From Nesterenkonia sp. E16_10 (GTDB lineage Bacteria > Actinomycetota > Actinomycetes > Actinomycetales > Micrococcaceae), in assembly GCF_017347085.1 (NCBI RefSeq), contig NZ_JADPSA010000022.1, positions 186,001 to 250,000 on the forward strand: DNA of 64,000 bases, read 5' to 3'. Positions 1-7,925 of the stretch are shown one piece after another. The notes under the pieces are model-generated. The model saw only the letters and a program-made list of their open reading frames with translations. It made no database searches and was not told where the DNA came from. A program made the position numbers and the translations under genes. Each line of letters starts with the position of its first letter. Position 1 is the first letter of the stretch.

Positions 1-62
1 GATGACATAGCAGCGAACCGCCAGGTGTGAGGCACCTCGTATCCCCGTAGGTGTGTGCCGCC

Positions 63-68
63 TAGACT
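63..68 (+). promoter_or_regulatory. -10 box for leaderless start of the FUSC gene
   Basis: TAGACT ends 6 nt before the GTG start codon at 75, and no purine-rich Shine-Dalgarno stretch precedes that codon. The expected transcription start coincides with the start codon, so a leaderless mRNA is inferred. No good -35 box is visible. Confidence 0.6.
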
Positions 69-74
69 CGTGGG

Positions 75-1220
75 GTGACGACCGAGCGCTCCACTTCCCG
101 CCCGCTGGACCGGGCGCGCCGCTTCACCCGACGCCGAGTCCGGGTCGGGGTCCGCAGGATGCGACGCTCGGTGATTCCTGCGCTGCAGATGACCGTGGCC
201 GGCGTGGGCGCCTACACGATCGCAGAGCGGGTGCTGGGCCACGATGATCCGCTCTTCGCCGCCATCGCCGCGCTGATCGCGCTGGGCTTCACCAAGGAAC
301 CCCGGATGCGCAAGGTGCTCGAGGTCAGCGTGGGCTGCACCCTGGGCATCCTGATCGGCGACCTGCTGCTGCATCAGCTCGGCTCCAACCTGGGCACCGC
401 CGCGCTGGTGCTGTTCCTGTCCATCATGTTGGCCCGCTTCCTGGACTCCGGGCCGGTGCTGGCGATGCAGATGGGGCTGCAGGCGCTGCTGGTGGTGCTG
501 ATCCCGCCCCCGGAGGCCGCCGCGCTCGGGCCGTTCACGCGCAGCCTGGACGCCATCGTCGGCGGCGCGTTCGCCATGGTGATCACGCTGCTGACCCCGA
601 AGGATCCGCGCCGCGAGCCGATCGCTGAGCTCAAGAGCGTGGTGGACGCGATGACCGCCTCGCTGCGCGACGTCGCCGAAGCGGTGCGGAACTCGGATTC
701 CCGCCAGGCCTGGCACTCGCTGATCCGCTGCCGCGGCCTGCAGCCGCAGATCGACGAGCTGCGCAGTGCGGTGAGCTCCGCCAAGGAGCTCACCGTCTTC
801 TCCCCCGCCTACCGCAAGCACCGCCACTACGTCCGGCATATGGCCGAGGTCGCGGACCAGGTGGACCTCTCGGTGCGCAGCATGCGCGTGGTGGCGCGCC
901 GGATCATCAGCACCGTGGACCACGCCAGCCTCAGCGACGAGGCGGTGGAGAACCTCGCGGCGGTGTTGGACGAGTTCGCCGAATGTTCGCTGCTGCTCTC
1001 CCAGGCGGTCTCGGAACCCGGCTCGGCCTACACGCGTCGGATGGACACCGCCCAGGAGGCGCTCTCCCTGCTGGCCCAGAGGCTGCACCCGAAGTCCCTG
1101 GGGATCGGGACGCTGGAGGGCGAGACGGTGGTGCTGCTGCTGCGCACCCTGGTGGTGGACATGCTGCAGGCCGCCGGGTCCAGCCACGAGGATGCTCGGG
1201 AACAGCTCCCTGAGCTCTGA
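75..1220 (+). CDS. FUSC-family integral membrane protein (putative aromatic acid exporter)
   Basis: The product is 381 residues. The N-terminal half (about residues 30-180) has roughly six hydrophobic segments in the arrangement of the FUSC / aromatic-acid-exporter fold. The C-terminal half is soluble and helical, with many charged residues (about 190-370), as in this family. Members are thought to export aromatic acids or other organic anions, or to act in the envelope; the substrate here cannot be read from sequence. The GTG start at 75 is chosen because a TAGACT -10 box lies 6 nt upstream. The gene stands alone, with argA converging on it from the right. Family assignment is fairly secure; function is inferred. 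Confidence 0.75.
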   Translation: MTTERSTSRPLDRARRFTRRRVRVGVRRMRRSVIPALQMTVAGVGAYTIAERVLGHDDPLFAAIAALIALGFTKEPRMRKVLEVSVGCTLGILIGDLLLHQLGSNLGTAALVLFLSIMLARFLDSGPVLAMQMGLQALLVVLIPPPEAAALGPFTRSLDAIVGGAFAMVITLLTPKDPRREPIAELKSVVDAMTASLRDVAEAVRNSDSRQAWHSLIRCRGLQPQIDELRSAVSSAKELTVFSPAYRKHRHYVRHMAEVADQVDLSVRSMRVVARRIISTVDHASLSDEAVENLAAVLDEFAECSLLLSQAVSEPGSAYTRRMDTAQEALSLLAQRLHPKSLGIGTLEGETVVLLLRTLVVDMLQAAGSSHEDAREQLPEL

Positions 1221-1320
1221 GGCGCCGGGCGCCGATCAAGTGCCGCAGCGCTGGGCGCTGAGTTCGCAGCGCTGAGCGGAGAGCTCTGGTGGTCAGAGCA
1301 TGGAGATCAGAGCATGGAGA
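1221..1320. repeat. Short intergenic repeats between convergent genes
   Basis: Directly after the FUSC stop is a GGCGCC-G-GGCGCC inverted repeat (1221-1233), a possible short terminator stem. At 1293-1328 a 14-bp unit (TCAGAGCATGGAGA) is repeated about 2.6 times and runs into the argA stop codon from the downstream side. This looks like a small tandem duplication at the 3' end of argA. Confidence 0.6.
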
Positions 1321-1827
1321 TCAGAGCTGCAGGATCATCCTGGTGTTGCCCAAGGTGTTGGGCTTGACCCGGGCGAGGTCGAGGAACTCCGCGACGCCTT
1401 CATCGGGTGAGCGCAGCAGCTCGGTGTAGACCTCCGGGTCCACCGCGGCCTGGTCATCCATGATCCCGAAACCATGTCGGGTGAAGAACTCCACCTCGAA
1501 GGTCAGACAGAACACTCGACTCACGCCGAGGGTCTGGGCTCGCGCGGTGAGCTCCTTGAGCAGCCCGGATCCCACGCCGTGTCCGCGCCAACGGGAATCG
1601 GTGGCCAGGGTGCGCACCTCGGCGAGGTCCTTCCACATCACATGCAGGGCTCCGAAACCGATCAGGCTGCCGTCCTGAGCCTCAGCCACGACGAATTCCT
1701 GGATCGCCTCGTAGTAGGCGACGGCCTCCTTGGGCACCAGCACGCGCTGATCGACCAGGGGTTCCGCCATGCCCATGATGGCGGCGACATCGGCGGTACG
1801 CGCTGGCCTGATGATGAAGGAACCCAT
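1321..1827 (-). CDS. argA: Amino-acid N-acetyltransferase (N-acetylglutamate synthase, short actinobacterial type)
   Basis: This GNAT-fold enzyme has 168 residues. It closely resembles the stand-alone mycobacterial ArgA (Rv2747 type) from memory: shared blocks include GALHVMWKDLAEVRTLA, a GHGVG acetyl-CoA loop, FFTRHGF and the C-terminal EFLDLARVKPNTLGN signature. It would make N-acetylglutamate from acetyl-CoA and glutamate, the first step of arginine synthesis. No other arg gene is nearby. A GTG two codons upstream could be a start, but ATG 1827 lies exactly 6 nt after a TAGACT box, the spacing seen at other leaderless genes here, so it is preferred. Family certain; specific function likely. 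Confidence 0.85.
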   Translation of the reverse strand: MGSFIIRPARTADVAAIMGMAEPLVDQRVLVPKEAVAYYEAIQEFVVAEAQDGSLIGFGALHVMWKDLAEVRTLATDSRWRGHGVGSGLLKELTARAQTLGVSRVFCLTFEVEFFTRHGFGIMDDQAAVDPEVYTELLRSPDEGVAEFLDLARVKPNTLGNTRMILQL

Positions 1828-1833
1828 CGGCAC

Positions 1834-1839
1834 AGTCTA
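1834..1839 (-). promoter_or_regulatory. -10 box for leaderless argA
   Basis: On the minus strand TAGACT is followed by 6 nt and then ATG 1827. No ribosome binding site is visible, so the transcript probably begins at the start codon. Confidence 0.55.
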
Positions 1840-1895
1840 TGCGTCGACGTCACCTGGTCAGGGCGACGCCGGCGCGGCCGGTGGACCTGGTGGGA

Positions 1896-2594
1896 TCAGC
1901 CCTCGTTCAGGCTGAAGTCATGCGGCTCCGACCGGACGCCGCTGAGGCTCACGGTCAGCTCATAGCGGCCTGGATTCAGCGCGGCGGGCTCGGCGCAGTC
2001 CTCGGCCGAGTCCGAGCGTGGCCATCTGAAATGCGCCTGCTCGACCTGACCGGGTTCGAGCTGCACCGGAAGCGACTCGCGGGAGACGGAGCATTCGGCC
2101 GTGGAGAAGATGACGGCTCCGCCATGTTCGACCAGGAACTCCTGCTCTTCGGTGCCCAGATCAGCTTCGCAGGCGTAGTCGGCGGTGTTCTCCACCTCCA
2201 TCACCAGCATCGGGGCGTAGCCAGGCCCGTAGGCCTCGGAACCGGTGGAGGCGCGGACCTCGAGATCGCCGGAGCGACAGCTGCCGTCCTCGGGGGGCTG
2301 GTCCGGGGAGGGTTCGGGATCGGAGTCCGGATCCTCGGCCTCCTGGGAGTCTTCCGTGTCGGGACCCGAGCCATCCTCGTCCCCTGGCGCGGAACCGGTG
2401 GAATCGGGACCCGCGTCAGCGTCCTGGCCTGCCGAGTCCGGCCCCGGTTCATCCTCCTGTGACCCCGGTCCGCCGCCCATCGCAAGGCCAGCGAGCCATC
2501 CGACGAGGACGAGAAGCACCACTGCGAGCACCCCGACGAGGATGCGACGACGCCTGTAGACCTCGGCAGACTGCCGCCTTCGCTGGGAACCCAT
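1896..2594 (-). CDS. Membrane-anchored hypothetical protein with acidic linker and beta-rich C-terminal domain
   Basis: The product has 232 residues. A basic N-terminus (about 1-18) and one hydrophobic segment (19-41, ending WLAGLAMGGG) form a signal anchor. A low-complexity acidic linker of Asp, Glu, Pro and Ser follows (about 43-103). The C-terminal domain (about 105-230) has two Cys that could pair (SCRSGDLEVRAST and ADYACEADLGTEEQ) and alternating hydrophobic beta-strand character. The topology implies an extracytoplasmic domain tethered by a flexible spacer. Similar unnamed proteins occur across Micrococcaceae; no function can be assigned. ATG 2594 lies 6 nt after a TAACCT -10 box, suggesting a leaderless transcript. 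Confidence 0.7.
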   Translation of the reverse strand: MGSQRRRQSAEVYRRRRILVGVLAVVLLVLVGWLAGLAMGGGPGSQEDEPGPDSAGQDADAGPDSTGSAPGDEDGSGPDTEDSQEAEDPDSDPEPSPDQPPEDGSCRSGDLEVRASTGSEAYGPGYAPMLVMEVENTADYACEADLGTEEQEFLVEHGGAVIFSTAECSVSRESLPVQLEPGQVEQAHFRWPRSDSAEDCAEPAALNPGRYELTVSLSGVRSEPHDFSLNEG

Positions 2595-2600
2595 GGCCCC

Positions 2601-2606
2601 AGGTTA
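2601..2606 (-). promoter_or_regulatory. -10 box for leaderless hypothetical gene
   Basis: Minus-strand TAACCT is separated by 6 nt from ATG 2594, with no Shine-Dalgarno sequence between. Confidence 0.5.
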
Positions 2607-2629
2607 GCGGAGGAGACTGAGGCTGTTTC

Positions 2630-3178
2630 TCAGCCGAGCAGGCGCTCCCGGAGCTCACGCACGCGCAGGTGGATGTCATCGCGGACCAGCTCCATCCGCT
2701 CGCGCCCCTCGATGCCGCGCGCACTGGGCTCGTCGAGCTCCCAGCGTTCGATCTTGACGCCTTCGAGCGGTTCGACCTGGGCCTCGGGACCGAGGATCAC
2801 GACGTGCCCAGCCTCACGCATCGCCTCCGGCGTCAGCTGCGTGGGAGTCTCACCCGCGATGTCGGCGCCGACCTCCGCGAGCACCTCTGCAGCGAGCGCG
2901 TTGACCTTCGAGCCTGGCTGTGTGCCGGCCGAGGAGACGACGACGGCGCCCTCGAGTCCTGCCGCTGCAAGGTCCTGGCGCAGCAGTCCGGCGGCCATCT
3001 GAGATTTGCCGCCGTTCTTCACGCAGACGAAGAGCACCGCCGTATTCTGGGTGCGTTCGGTGGACTGTGCCACCGGGGCGATCTCTTCCTCGGCGCCGCG
3101 GACCGGCTGATCGGAGGGGCTGGTGGAGCCCTCCGGGGTGGTCTCGGGTGCTGCATGGTTCGTCGTGGGCTCGGGCAT
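2630..3178 (-). CDS. arsC: Arsenate-mycothiol transferase type arsenate reductase
   Basis: This low-molecular-weight phosphatase-fold protein has 182 residues. After a disordered N-terminal extension (about 1-45) comes the catalytic loop CVKNGGKSQMA. It has Lys where classical enzymes have the CX5R arginine, as I recall for the mycothiol-dependent ArsC1/ArsC2 of Corynebacterium. Downstream blocks (SAGTQPGSKVN, VVILGPEAQVE, ERWELDEPSARG) fit the same subgroup. The expected reaction joins arsenate to mycothiol, which mycoredoxin then reduces to arsenite. It follows arsR in a TGATG stop-start overlap, so ATG 3178 is chosen and the two genes are probably translationally coupled. Subgroup assignment rests on remembered sequences. 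Confidence 0.8.
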   Translation of the reverse strand: MPEPTTNHAAPETTPEGSTSPSDQPVRGAEEEIAPVAQSTERTQNTAVLFVCVKNGGKSQMAAGLLRQDLAAAGLEGAVVVSSAGTQPGSKVNALAAEVLAEVGADIAGETPTQLTPEAMREAGHVVILGPEAQVEPLEGVKIERWELDEPSARGIEGRERMELVRDDIHLRVRELRERLLG

Positions 3179-3540
3179 CAGGGTGTGGTCCAATCGGTCA
3201 GGGAGTGGAAGAGGTCTTGCAGGGCTCCTGGCACCACCGAGTAGTAGGACCAGGTCCCGCGCTTCTCACGCGCGAGAAGCCCGGCATCGACCAGCACCTT
3301 CAGGTGATGGGAGACCGTGGGCTGACCCAGGCCGAGCGGCTCGGTGAGGTCACAGACGCAGGCCTCCCCGGTGGCCTCGGCGGCGATCAGGGTGAGCAGC
3401 GTGAGGCGATTGGGATCTGCGAGCGCCTTGAATCCCACGGCAAGCTCGGCGGCGCCCTCGGGGTCCAGCGCGACACGATCTTTCGGCGACTGCGGATTCT
3501 GCGAACCCTGCGGGACCTTGCAGTCGATCTGGGCGGTCAT
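3178..3540 (-). CDS. arsR: ArsR-family arsenic-responsive repressor
   Basis: The product is a 120-residue winged-helix protein of the ArsR/SmtB family. The recognition helix contains QPTVSHHLKVLVDAGLL. The preceding helix carries ACVCDLTEP, the vicinal Cys-x-Cys that binds As(III) or Sb(III) in type-I ArsR proteins; another Cys lies near the N-terminus (IDCKVP). Binding arsenite would release it from DNA. ATG 3540 is chosen because GGAGGAG lies 5 nt upstream; a longer in-frame extension has no RBS. The gene is divergent from acr3, so the 3541-3702 spacer is the expected operator for both arms. Confidence 0.92.
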   Translation of the reverse strand: MTAQIDCKVPQGSQNPQSPKDRVALDPEGAAELAVGFKALADPNRLTLLTLIAAEATGEACVCDLTEPLGLGQPTVSHHLKVLVDAGLLAREKRGTWSYYSVVPGALQDLFHSLTDWTTP

Positions 3541-3634
3541 CGCTTCTCCTCCAAGGTTCGGCCTGGTCTGCTCGAGATCCATTCTCTGTCCAGGGTCGGC
3601 TTCTGCGCACATTCTCCGCCGCACATCTCATGGA

Positions 3635-3664
3635 TTGACATCCGTCGATATTCCTGACGATACT
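3635..3664 (+). promoter_or_regulatory. acr3-arsC promoter with probable ArsR operator
   Basis: TTGACA (3635-3640), an 18-nt spacer and GATACT (3659-3664) form a good promoter facing acr3. The sequence GTCGAT-N-TTCC occurs within the spacer region (about 3644-3654) and again near 3680-3690 just before the start codon. These direct repeats are candidate ArsR contacts. Confidence 0.6.
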
Positions 3665-3702
3665 CGGGGCATCGAAGTTTGTCGATCTTCCCAGGAGTGC
3701 TT

Positions 3703-4830
3703 GTGAACCAGTCTGCCCCATCCGTCCCCGATGCTTCGGCCGTGGTGGCCAAGCTCTCGGTGCTGGATCGTTTCCTGCCGGTCTGGATCATCGCCGCCAT
3801 GGGGCTGGGGCTCGCGCTGGGCGCCGTCGTCCCTGCGGTGGGGGTGGCCATGGAGTCCATGGAGGTGGCCGGCGTCTCGCTGCCCATCGCTGTGGGCCTG
3901 CTGGTCATGATGTATCCGGTGCTGGCGAAGGTGCGGTACAACGAGACCGGGCGGGTGCTGAAGGACAAGAAGCTGGTCATCACCTCGCTGCTGATCAACT
4001 GGATCCTGGCCCCGGCGTTCATGTTCGTCCTGGCCTGGGTCTTCCTGGCTGATCTGCCGGAGTACCGGACCGGGCTGATCATCGTGGGGCTTGCCCGCTG
4101 CATCGCCATGGTGTTGATCTGGAACGATCTGGCCTGCGGTGATCGTGAGGCGGCAGCGGTGCTCGTGGCGATCAACTCGGTGTTCCAGGTCTTCATGTTC
4201 GGTGTGCTGGGCTGGTTCTACCTGCAGGTGCTGCCGACCTGGCTCGGGCTCGAGACCACCTCGGCCGAGTTCTCCATCGTCGCGATCACCGTCTCGGTGC
4301 TGGTCTTCCTGGGCATTCCGCTGCTGGCGGGCTACCTCACCCGGACCCTGGGCGAACGAGCCCGGGGTCGCGAATGGTACGAGGCCAAGGTGCTGCCGAA
4401 GATCGGCCCCTGGGCGCTCTACGGCCTGCTCTTCACCATCGTGGTGCTCTTCGCGCTGCAGGGCGAACAGGTGCTGACCAATCCGATGGACGTGGTCCGG
4501 ATCGCGGTGCCGCTGCTGGTCTACTTCGTGGTCATCTTCGCCGCCTCCATGGTCATCGGCTGGATGTTGCGGATGGGCTACGAGCGCACCACCACGTTGT
4601 CCTTCACCGCGGCCGGAAACAACTTCGAGCTCGCCATCGCCGTCTCCATCGCCACCTTCGGCGCCACCAGCGGCCAGGCGCTGGCCGGAGTGGTCGGCCC
4701 ACTGATCGAGGTTCCGGTCCTGGTCGCACTGGTCTACGTGGCCCTGTGGGCCCGTCGGTTCTTCACCGGTTCGAACATCCCGGCCAAGCAGGAGAGCCCG
4801 ATCGCCGCAGCCGCCCCGCAGAGCCTCTGA
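3703..4830 (+). CDS. acr3: Arsenite efflux transporter, ACR3 family
   Basis: The product has 375 residues and about ten transmembrane segments. The ACR3 hallmark GLARCIAMVLIWNDLACGD is present, including the conserved membrane Cys needed for arsenite transport, as is the AGNNFELAIAV block near the end. It exports arsenite through the cytoplasmic membrane using the proton motive force. GTG 3703 is chosen because AGGAG lies 5 nt upstream; an upstream in-frame TTG lacks an RBS. It forms an operon with the following arsC (43-nt gap), which supplies the arsenite to be pumped out. The gene is often labelled arsB, but the sequence is the ACR3 type. Confidence 0.93.
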   Translation: MNQSAPSVPDASAVVAKLSVLDRFLPVWIIAAMGLGLALGAVVPAVGVAMESMEVAGVSLPIAVGLLVMMYPVLAKVRYNETGRVLKDKKLVITSLLINWILAPAFMFVLAWVFLADLPEYRTGLIIVGLARCIAMVLIWNDLACGDREAAAVLVAINSVFQVFMFGVLGWFYLQVLPTWLGLETTSAEFSIVAITVSVLVFLGIPLLAGYLTRTLGERARGREWYEAKVLPKIGPWALYGLLFTIVVLFALQGEQVLTNPMDVVRIAVPLLVYFVVIFAASMVIGWMLRMGYERTTTLSFTAAGNNFELAIAVSIATFGATSGQALAGVVGPLIEVPVLVALVYVALWARRFFTGSNIPAKQESPIAAAAPQSL

Positions 4831-4873
4831 CCCTCCCCTCCCCCATGATCGGCAAGCCCCCGGAAGGAACCCC

Positions 4874-5284
4874 ATGAGCACCTCCAAGCCCACAGTCCTC
4901 TTCGTCTGTGTCCACAACGCAGGCCGCTCCCAGATGGCCGCCGGATTCCTGCGTGACCTCGCCGGGGACACCGTGCAGGTGTTCTCCGGCGGCACGGCAC
5001 CGAAGGACTCGGTCAATCCGATCGCGGTGGAGGCCATGGCCGAGCTCGGCATCGACATCTCTGAGCACACCCCGAAGCGGCTCACCGATGATTCGGTGAA
5101 GGAGTCGGACGTGGTGATCACCATGGGCTGCGGGGACGACTGCCCGTTCTACCCGGGCAAGCGGTATGAGGATTGGAAGCTCGATGACCCGGCGGGACAG
5201 GGAATCGAGTCGGTCCGCGTGATCCGCGACGACATCCGCGCCCGCGTGCAGGAGCTGATCGGCAGCCTCAACGTGCAGGCCTGA
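4874..5284 (+). CDS. arsC: Arsenate reductase, thioredoxin-linked type
   Basis: This 136-residue low-molecular-weight-phosphatase-fold enzyme has the canonical loop CVHNAGRSQMA (CX5R) near residue 12. The Cys pair in MGCGDDCPFYPGK (about residues 88-94) is used by thioredoxin-coupled ArsC proteins for the intramolecular disulfide cascade. It reduces arsenate to arsenite for Acr3. GGAAGGAACCCC precedes ATG 4874. With the mycothiol-type enzyme on the other arm, the locus would couple arsenate reduction to two thiol systems. Confidence 0.92.
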   Translation: MSTSKPTVLFVCVHNAGRSQMAAGFLRDLAGDTVQVFSGGTAPKDSVNPIAVEAMAELGIDISEHTPKRLTDDSVKESDVVITMGCGDDCPFYPGKRYEDWKLDDPAGQGIESVRVIRDDIRARVQELIGSLNVQA

Positions 5285-5377
5285 ACCTGCGCCGTCCGAG
5301 CAGGTCTGCCACGGCGTCGGCGCGCAGCGACTGCCGGAGCACCTCAGCAGCGGGGAGCAGCGGTGGCCGGGAGTCTC

Positions 5378-5383
5378 TAGACT
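5378..5383 (+). promoter_or_regulatory. -10 box for leaderless mutY
   Basis: TAGACT lies 7 nt before ATG 5391 and only 1 nt before the alternative ATG 5385. This favours the inner ATG as first base of a leaderless mRNA. Confidence 0.5.
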
Positions 5384-5390
5384 CATGGCG

Positions 5391-6395
5391 ATGAGACCCA
5401 CCGCCGAGCCTTCCGCCACCACACCCCTCACCGGCTCGATCAGCGCCGCTCCAAAGGGATCCCTCCGCCCGGAGATCGGCTTCACCCCGGAGCCCACGCT
5501 GGTCCACGAGCGAGTGATCGAGTGGTTCGAGGGCAACGCCCGCCGGCTGCCCTGGCGGGAGCCTGAGTGCACCCCATGGGGGGTCATGGTCAGCGAGATC
5601 ATGCTGCAGCAGACCCCGGTGGTGCGGGTGCTGCCGCGCTGGGAGCTCTGGATGCAGCGCTGGCCGACGCCGGCCGATCTCGCCGCGGCACCGACCTCAG
5701 AGGTGCTCACCGCCTGGGACCGGCTGGGGTATCCACGCCGCGCGCTGCGGCTGCAGGCCGCCGCGCAGGCCATGGTGGAGCGCCATGACGGGGAGGTGCC
5801 CCGCACCGCCGCGCAGCTGCGCGCACTGCCGGGTGTGGGTGAGTACACCGCCGCCGCGGTGGCCTGCTTCGCGTTTCTGGAACCCGAGGTGGTGGTGGAC
5901 ACCAATATCCGCCGGGTCCATGCGCGTGCCTTCACCGGGCACGCCCTGCCTGGCAAGACCTACACCTCGGCGCAGCGTCGGCTCGCCCACGAGCTGATGC
6001 CCGCCGCCGAGCCCGACGACGGCGCCACCGCCTGTGCCTGGAACGCCTCGGCCATGGAGCTGGGGGCGCTGATCTGCACGGCCCGCGCCCCACAGTGCCA
6101 GGTCTGCCCCGTGGCGGACCTCTGCGCCTGGCGGGCCGCAGGGTCACCGCCGGCCACGCAGGAGCAGCAGACCCGCGGCCAGGGATGGGCGGGCACGGAT
6201 CGTCAGGTGCGTGGGGCGATCATGGCGGTGCTGCGCATGGGAGCCACCGTGGGGCGCACCGAGCTGCTGGACGGGCTCGCGCTTCCCGACGCCTCCCCGG
6301 AGCAGCGGAGCCGCTGCCTGGATTCGCTGCTGCGCGACGGCCTCGCCGCCGATGCTGGCGGGCAGATCAGCCTTCCCGGAGCTGGCTCAGCCTGA
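5391..6395 (+). CDS. mutY: A/G-specific adenine DNA glycosylase
   Basis: MutY removes adenine mispaired with 8-oxoguanine. The protein (334 residues) shows the helix-hairpin-helix LPGVGEYTAAAV, the catalytic Asp in VVVDTNIRRV and the C-terminal 4Fe-4S cluster Cys set in CTARAPQCQVCPVADLC. The region after the cluster is short and diverged, so a full Nudix-like 8-oxoG recognition domain is not obvious, as in many actinobacterial MutY proteins. The first about 40 residues are a poorly conserved extension. ATG 5391 is preferred over ATG 5385 from the -10 spacing. The 3' end overlaps radA tail-to-tail by 9 bp. Confidence 0.9.
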   Translation: MRPTAEPSATTPLTGSISAAPKGSLRPEIGFTPEPTLVHERVIEWFEGNARRLPWREPECTPWGVMVSEIMLQQTPVVRVLPRWELWMQRWPTPADLAAAPTSEVLTAWDRLGYPRRALRLQAAAQAMVERHDGEVPRTAAQLRALPGVGEYTAAAVACFAFLEPEVVVDTNIRRVHARAFTGHALPGKTYTSAQRRLAHELMPAAEPDDGATACAWNASAMELGALICTARAPQCQVCPVADLCAWRAAGSPPATQEQQTRGQGWAGTDRQVRGAIMAVLRMGATVGRTELLDGLALPDASPEQRSRCLDSLLRDGLAADAGGQISLPGAGSA

Positions 6396-7811
6396 CTGGC
6401 CGCCGTCGAGCACCAGGCTCAGCGCCTCGGTGAGTGAACCGACCTCGCGGACCCGCATCCCCTCCGGGGTGGCCTCCTTCTCCGTGCCGGTGGACTTCCG
6501 CGGGACGATCGCATGGGTGAAGCCCAGCCGCTGGGCCTCCTCGAGGCGCTGGCGCAGCCCGGGGACCGGGCGGACCTCACCGGCGAGGCCCACCTCCCCG
6601 AAGGCCACAAAACGGTTCGGCAGCGGCTTCTCCAGCGCCGCGGAGGCCACGGCCAGGGCGATCGAGAGATCCGCCGCCGGTTCGGTGATCTTGACCCCGC
6701 CCACGGTGGCCACATAGGCCTCGGACTTCATCAGCGCGGTGAGCTTGGCGCGGCGCTGGAGCACCGCGAGCAGCATCGAGACCCGGGGCGAGTCCAGACC
6801 GGAGACCGCCCGGCGGGGCTGGGAGGCCTGTGATTCAGCCACCAGCGCCTGGACCTCGGCGGTCAGCGGTCTGCGGCCCTCGAGGGTGATGGTGATGCAG
6901 GTGCCGGGGACGCGTTCGGTCATCGCTGAGACGAAGAGCCCGCTGGGATCCGCGAGCGAGGTCAGACCGTCCTCGTTGAGATCGAAGCAGCCCACATCAT
7001 CGGTGGGCCCGTAGCGGTTCTTCACCGCGCGCAGCAGCCGCAGCCGGGAGTGCCGGTCCCCCTCGAACTGACAGACCACGTCCACCAGGTGTTCCAGCAT
7101 CCTGGGCCCGGCGATGCTGCCATCCTTGGTCACGTGCCCCACCAGGATCATGGTCATGTTCTTGCGCTTGGCGGACTCGATCATCGAGGCGGTGACCTCG
7201 CGGATCTGGGTGACTCCGCCGGGGGCGCCGTCGACCTCGGCCGAGGAAAACGTCTGCACCGAGTCCATGATCGTGAGCTGGGGCGAGAGCTTCTCCACCT
7301 GGCCCAGCGCCTGGCCCAGGTCGGATTCGGCGGCGAGATAGAGGCCCTCGGAGATCGCGTCGATGCGCTCGGCGCGCTTCTTGACCTGCGCGGCGGACTC
7401 CTCACCGGTCAGATACAGCACCGGGGAGTCGGGGTGGGCCCTGGCCACCGCCGAGGCCACCTGCAGCAGCAGCGTGGACTTCCCGACACCGGGCTCACCG
7501 GCCATCAGGATCACCGCGCCGGGCACCAGCCCTCCACCGAGCACCCGGTCGAGCTCGCCGATAGAGGTGGGGCGGAACTCCGCCTCAGAGGCGTCGACCT
7601 CGTGGATCACCCGGGCGGGCTGGGCGAGCTGACTGGCCGCCGTCGTCCTGGCGGTGACCTGGCCCTTCTCCTCCACCGAGCCCCAGGCCTGGCACTCCGG
7701 GCAGCGGCCGACCCACTTGACCGTCTGCCAGCCACATTCGGTGCATTCGAAGGACGGGGACCCCTTGGAGCGGGACTTCCCCGTGCTCCGTGACGCGGTG
7801 CGAGTTGCCAT
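6387..7811 (-). CDS. radA: DNA repair protein RadA (Sms)
   Basis: RadA is a RecA-like ATPase that drives branch migration in recombination. The 474-residue protein has an N-terminal C4 zinc finger (CTECGW ... CPECQAWGS, about residues 22-42), Walker A GEPGVGKST, the RadA-specific KNRYG motif (KNRFG in most members) and a C-terminal Lon-protease-like domain with PVPGLRQRLEEAQRLGF. The open frame continues upstream to 8270, but conservation begins at ATG 7811. A TAACGT -10 box sits 7 nt before that ATG, so a leaderless start is inferred. Confidence 0.95.
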   Translation of the reverse strand: MATRTASRSTGKSRSKGSPSFECTECGWQTVKWVGRCPECQAWGSVEEKGQVTARTTAASQLAQPARVIHEVDASEAEFRPTSIGELDRVLGGGLVPGAVILMAGEPGVGKSTLLLQVASAVARAHPDSPVLYLTGEESAAQVKKRAERIDAISEGLYLAAESDLGQALGQVEKLSPQLTIMDSVQTFSSAEVDGAPGGVTQIREVTASMIESAKRKNMTMILVGHVTKDGSIAGPRMLEHLVDVVCQFEGDRHSRLRLLRAVKNRYGPTDDVGCFDLNEDGLTSLADPSGLFVSAMTERVPGTCITITLEGRRPLTAEVQALVAESQASQPRRAVSGLDSPRVSMLLAVLQRRAKLTALMKSEAYVATVGGVKITEPAADLSIALAVASAALEKPLPNRFVAFGEVGLAGEVRPVPGLRQRLEEAQRLGFTHAIVPRKSTGTEKEATPEGMRVREVGSLTEALSLVLDGGQSG

Positions 7812-7818
7812 GGCCTCT

Positions 7819-7824
7819 ACGTTA
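7819..7824 (-). promoter_or_regulatory. -10 box for leaderless radA
   Basis: Minus-strand TAACGT precedes ATG 7811 by 7 nt; no ribosome binding site is seen. Confidence 0.5.
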
Positions 7825-7925
7825 CCGCCGGGGCCTGACATATTCCGGCGCACCCGAGCCGCAGCCCAGACCGACCCCGTACGATGCTCGAAGCCCACCA
7901 TCCCTCGCTGATTCCCAGGAGATCC

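Noticed and set aside
2630-3178. Lys in place of the catalytic Arg of CX5R as a sign of an inactive arsenate reductase
   Set aside because: The NGGKSQMAA form is, from memory, normal for arsenate-mycothiol transferases, and the rest of the sequence fits that subgroup.
3628-5124. Long minus-strand open frame opposite acr3
   Set aside because: It is a typical high-GC antisense shadow rich in His, Gln, Asp and Arg with no domain similarity.
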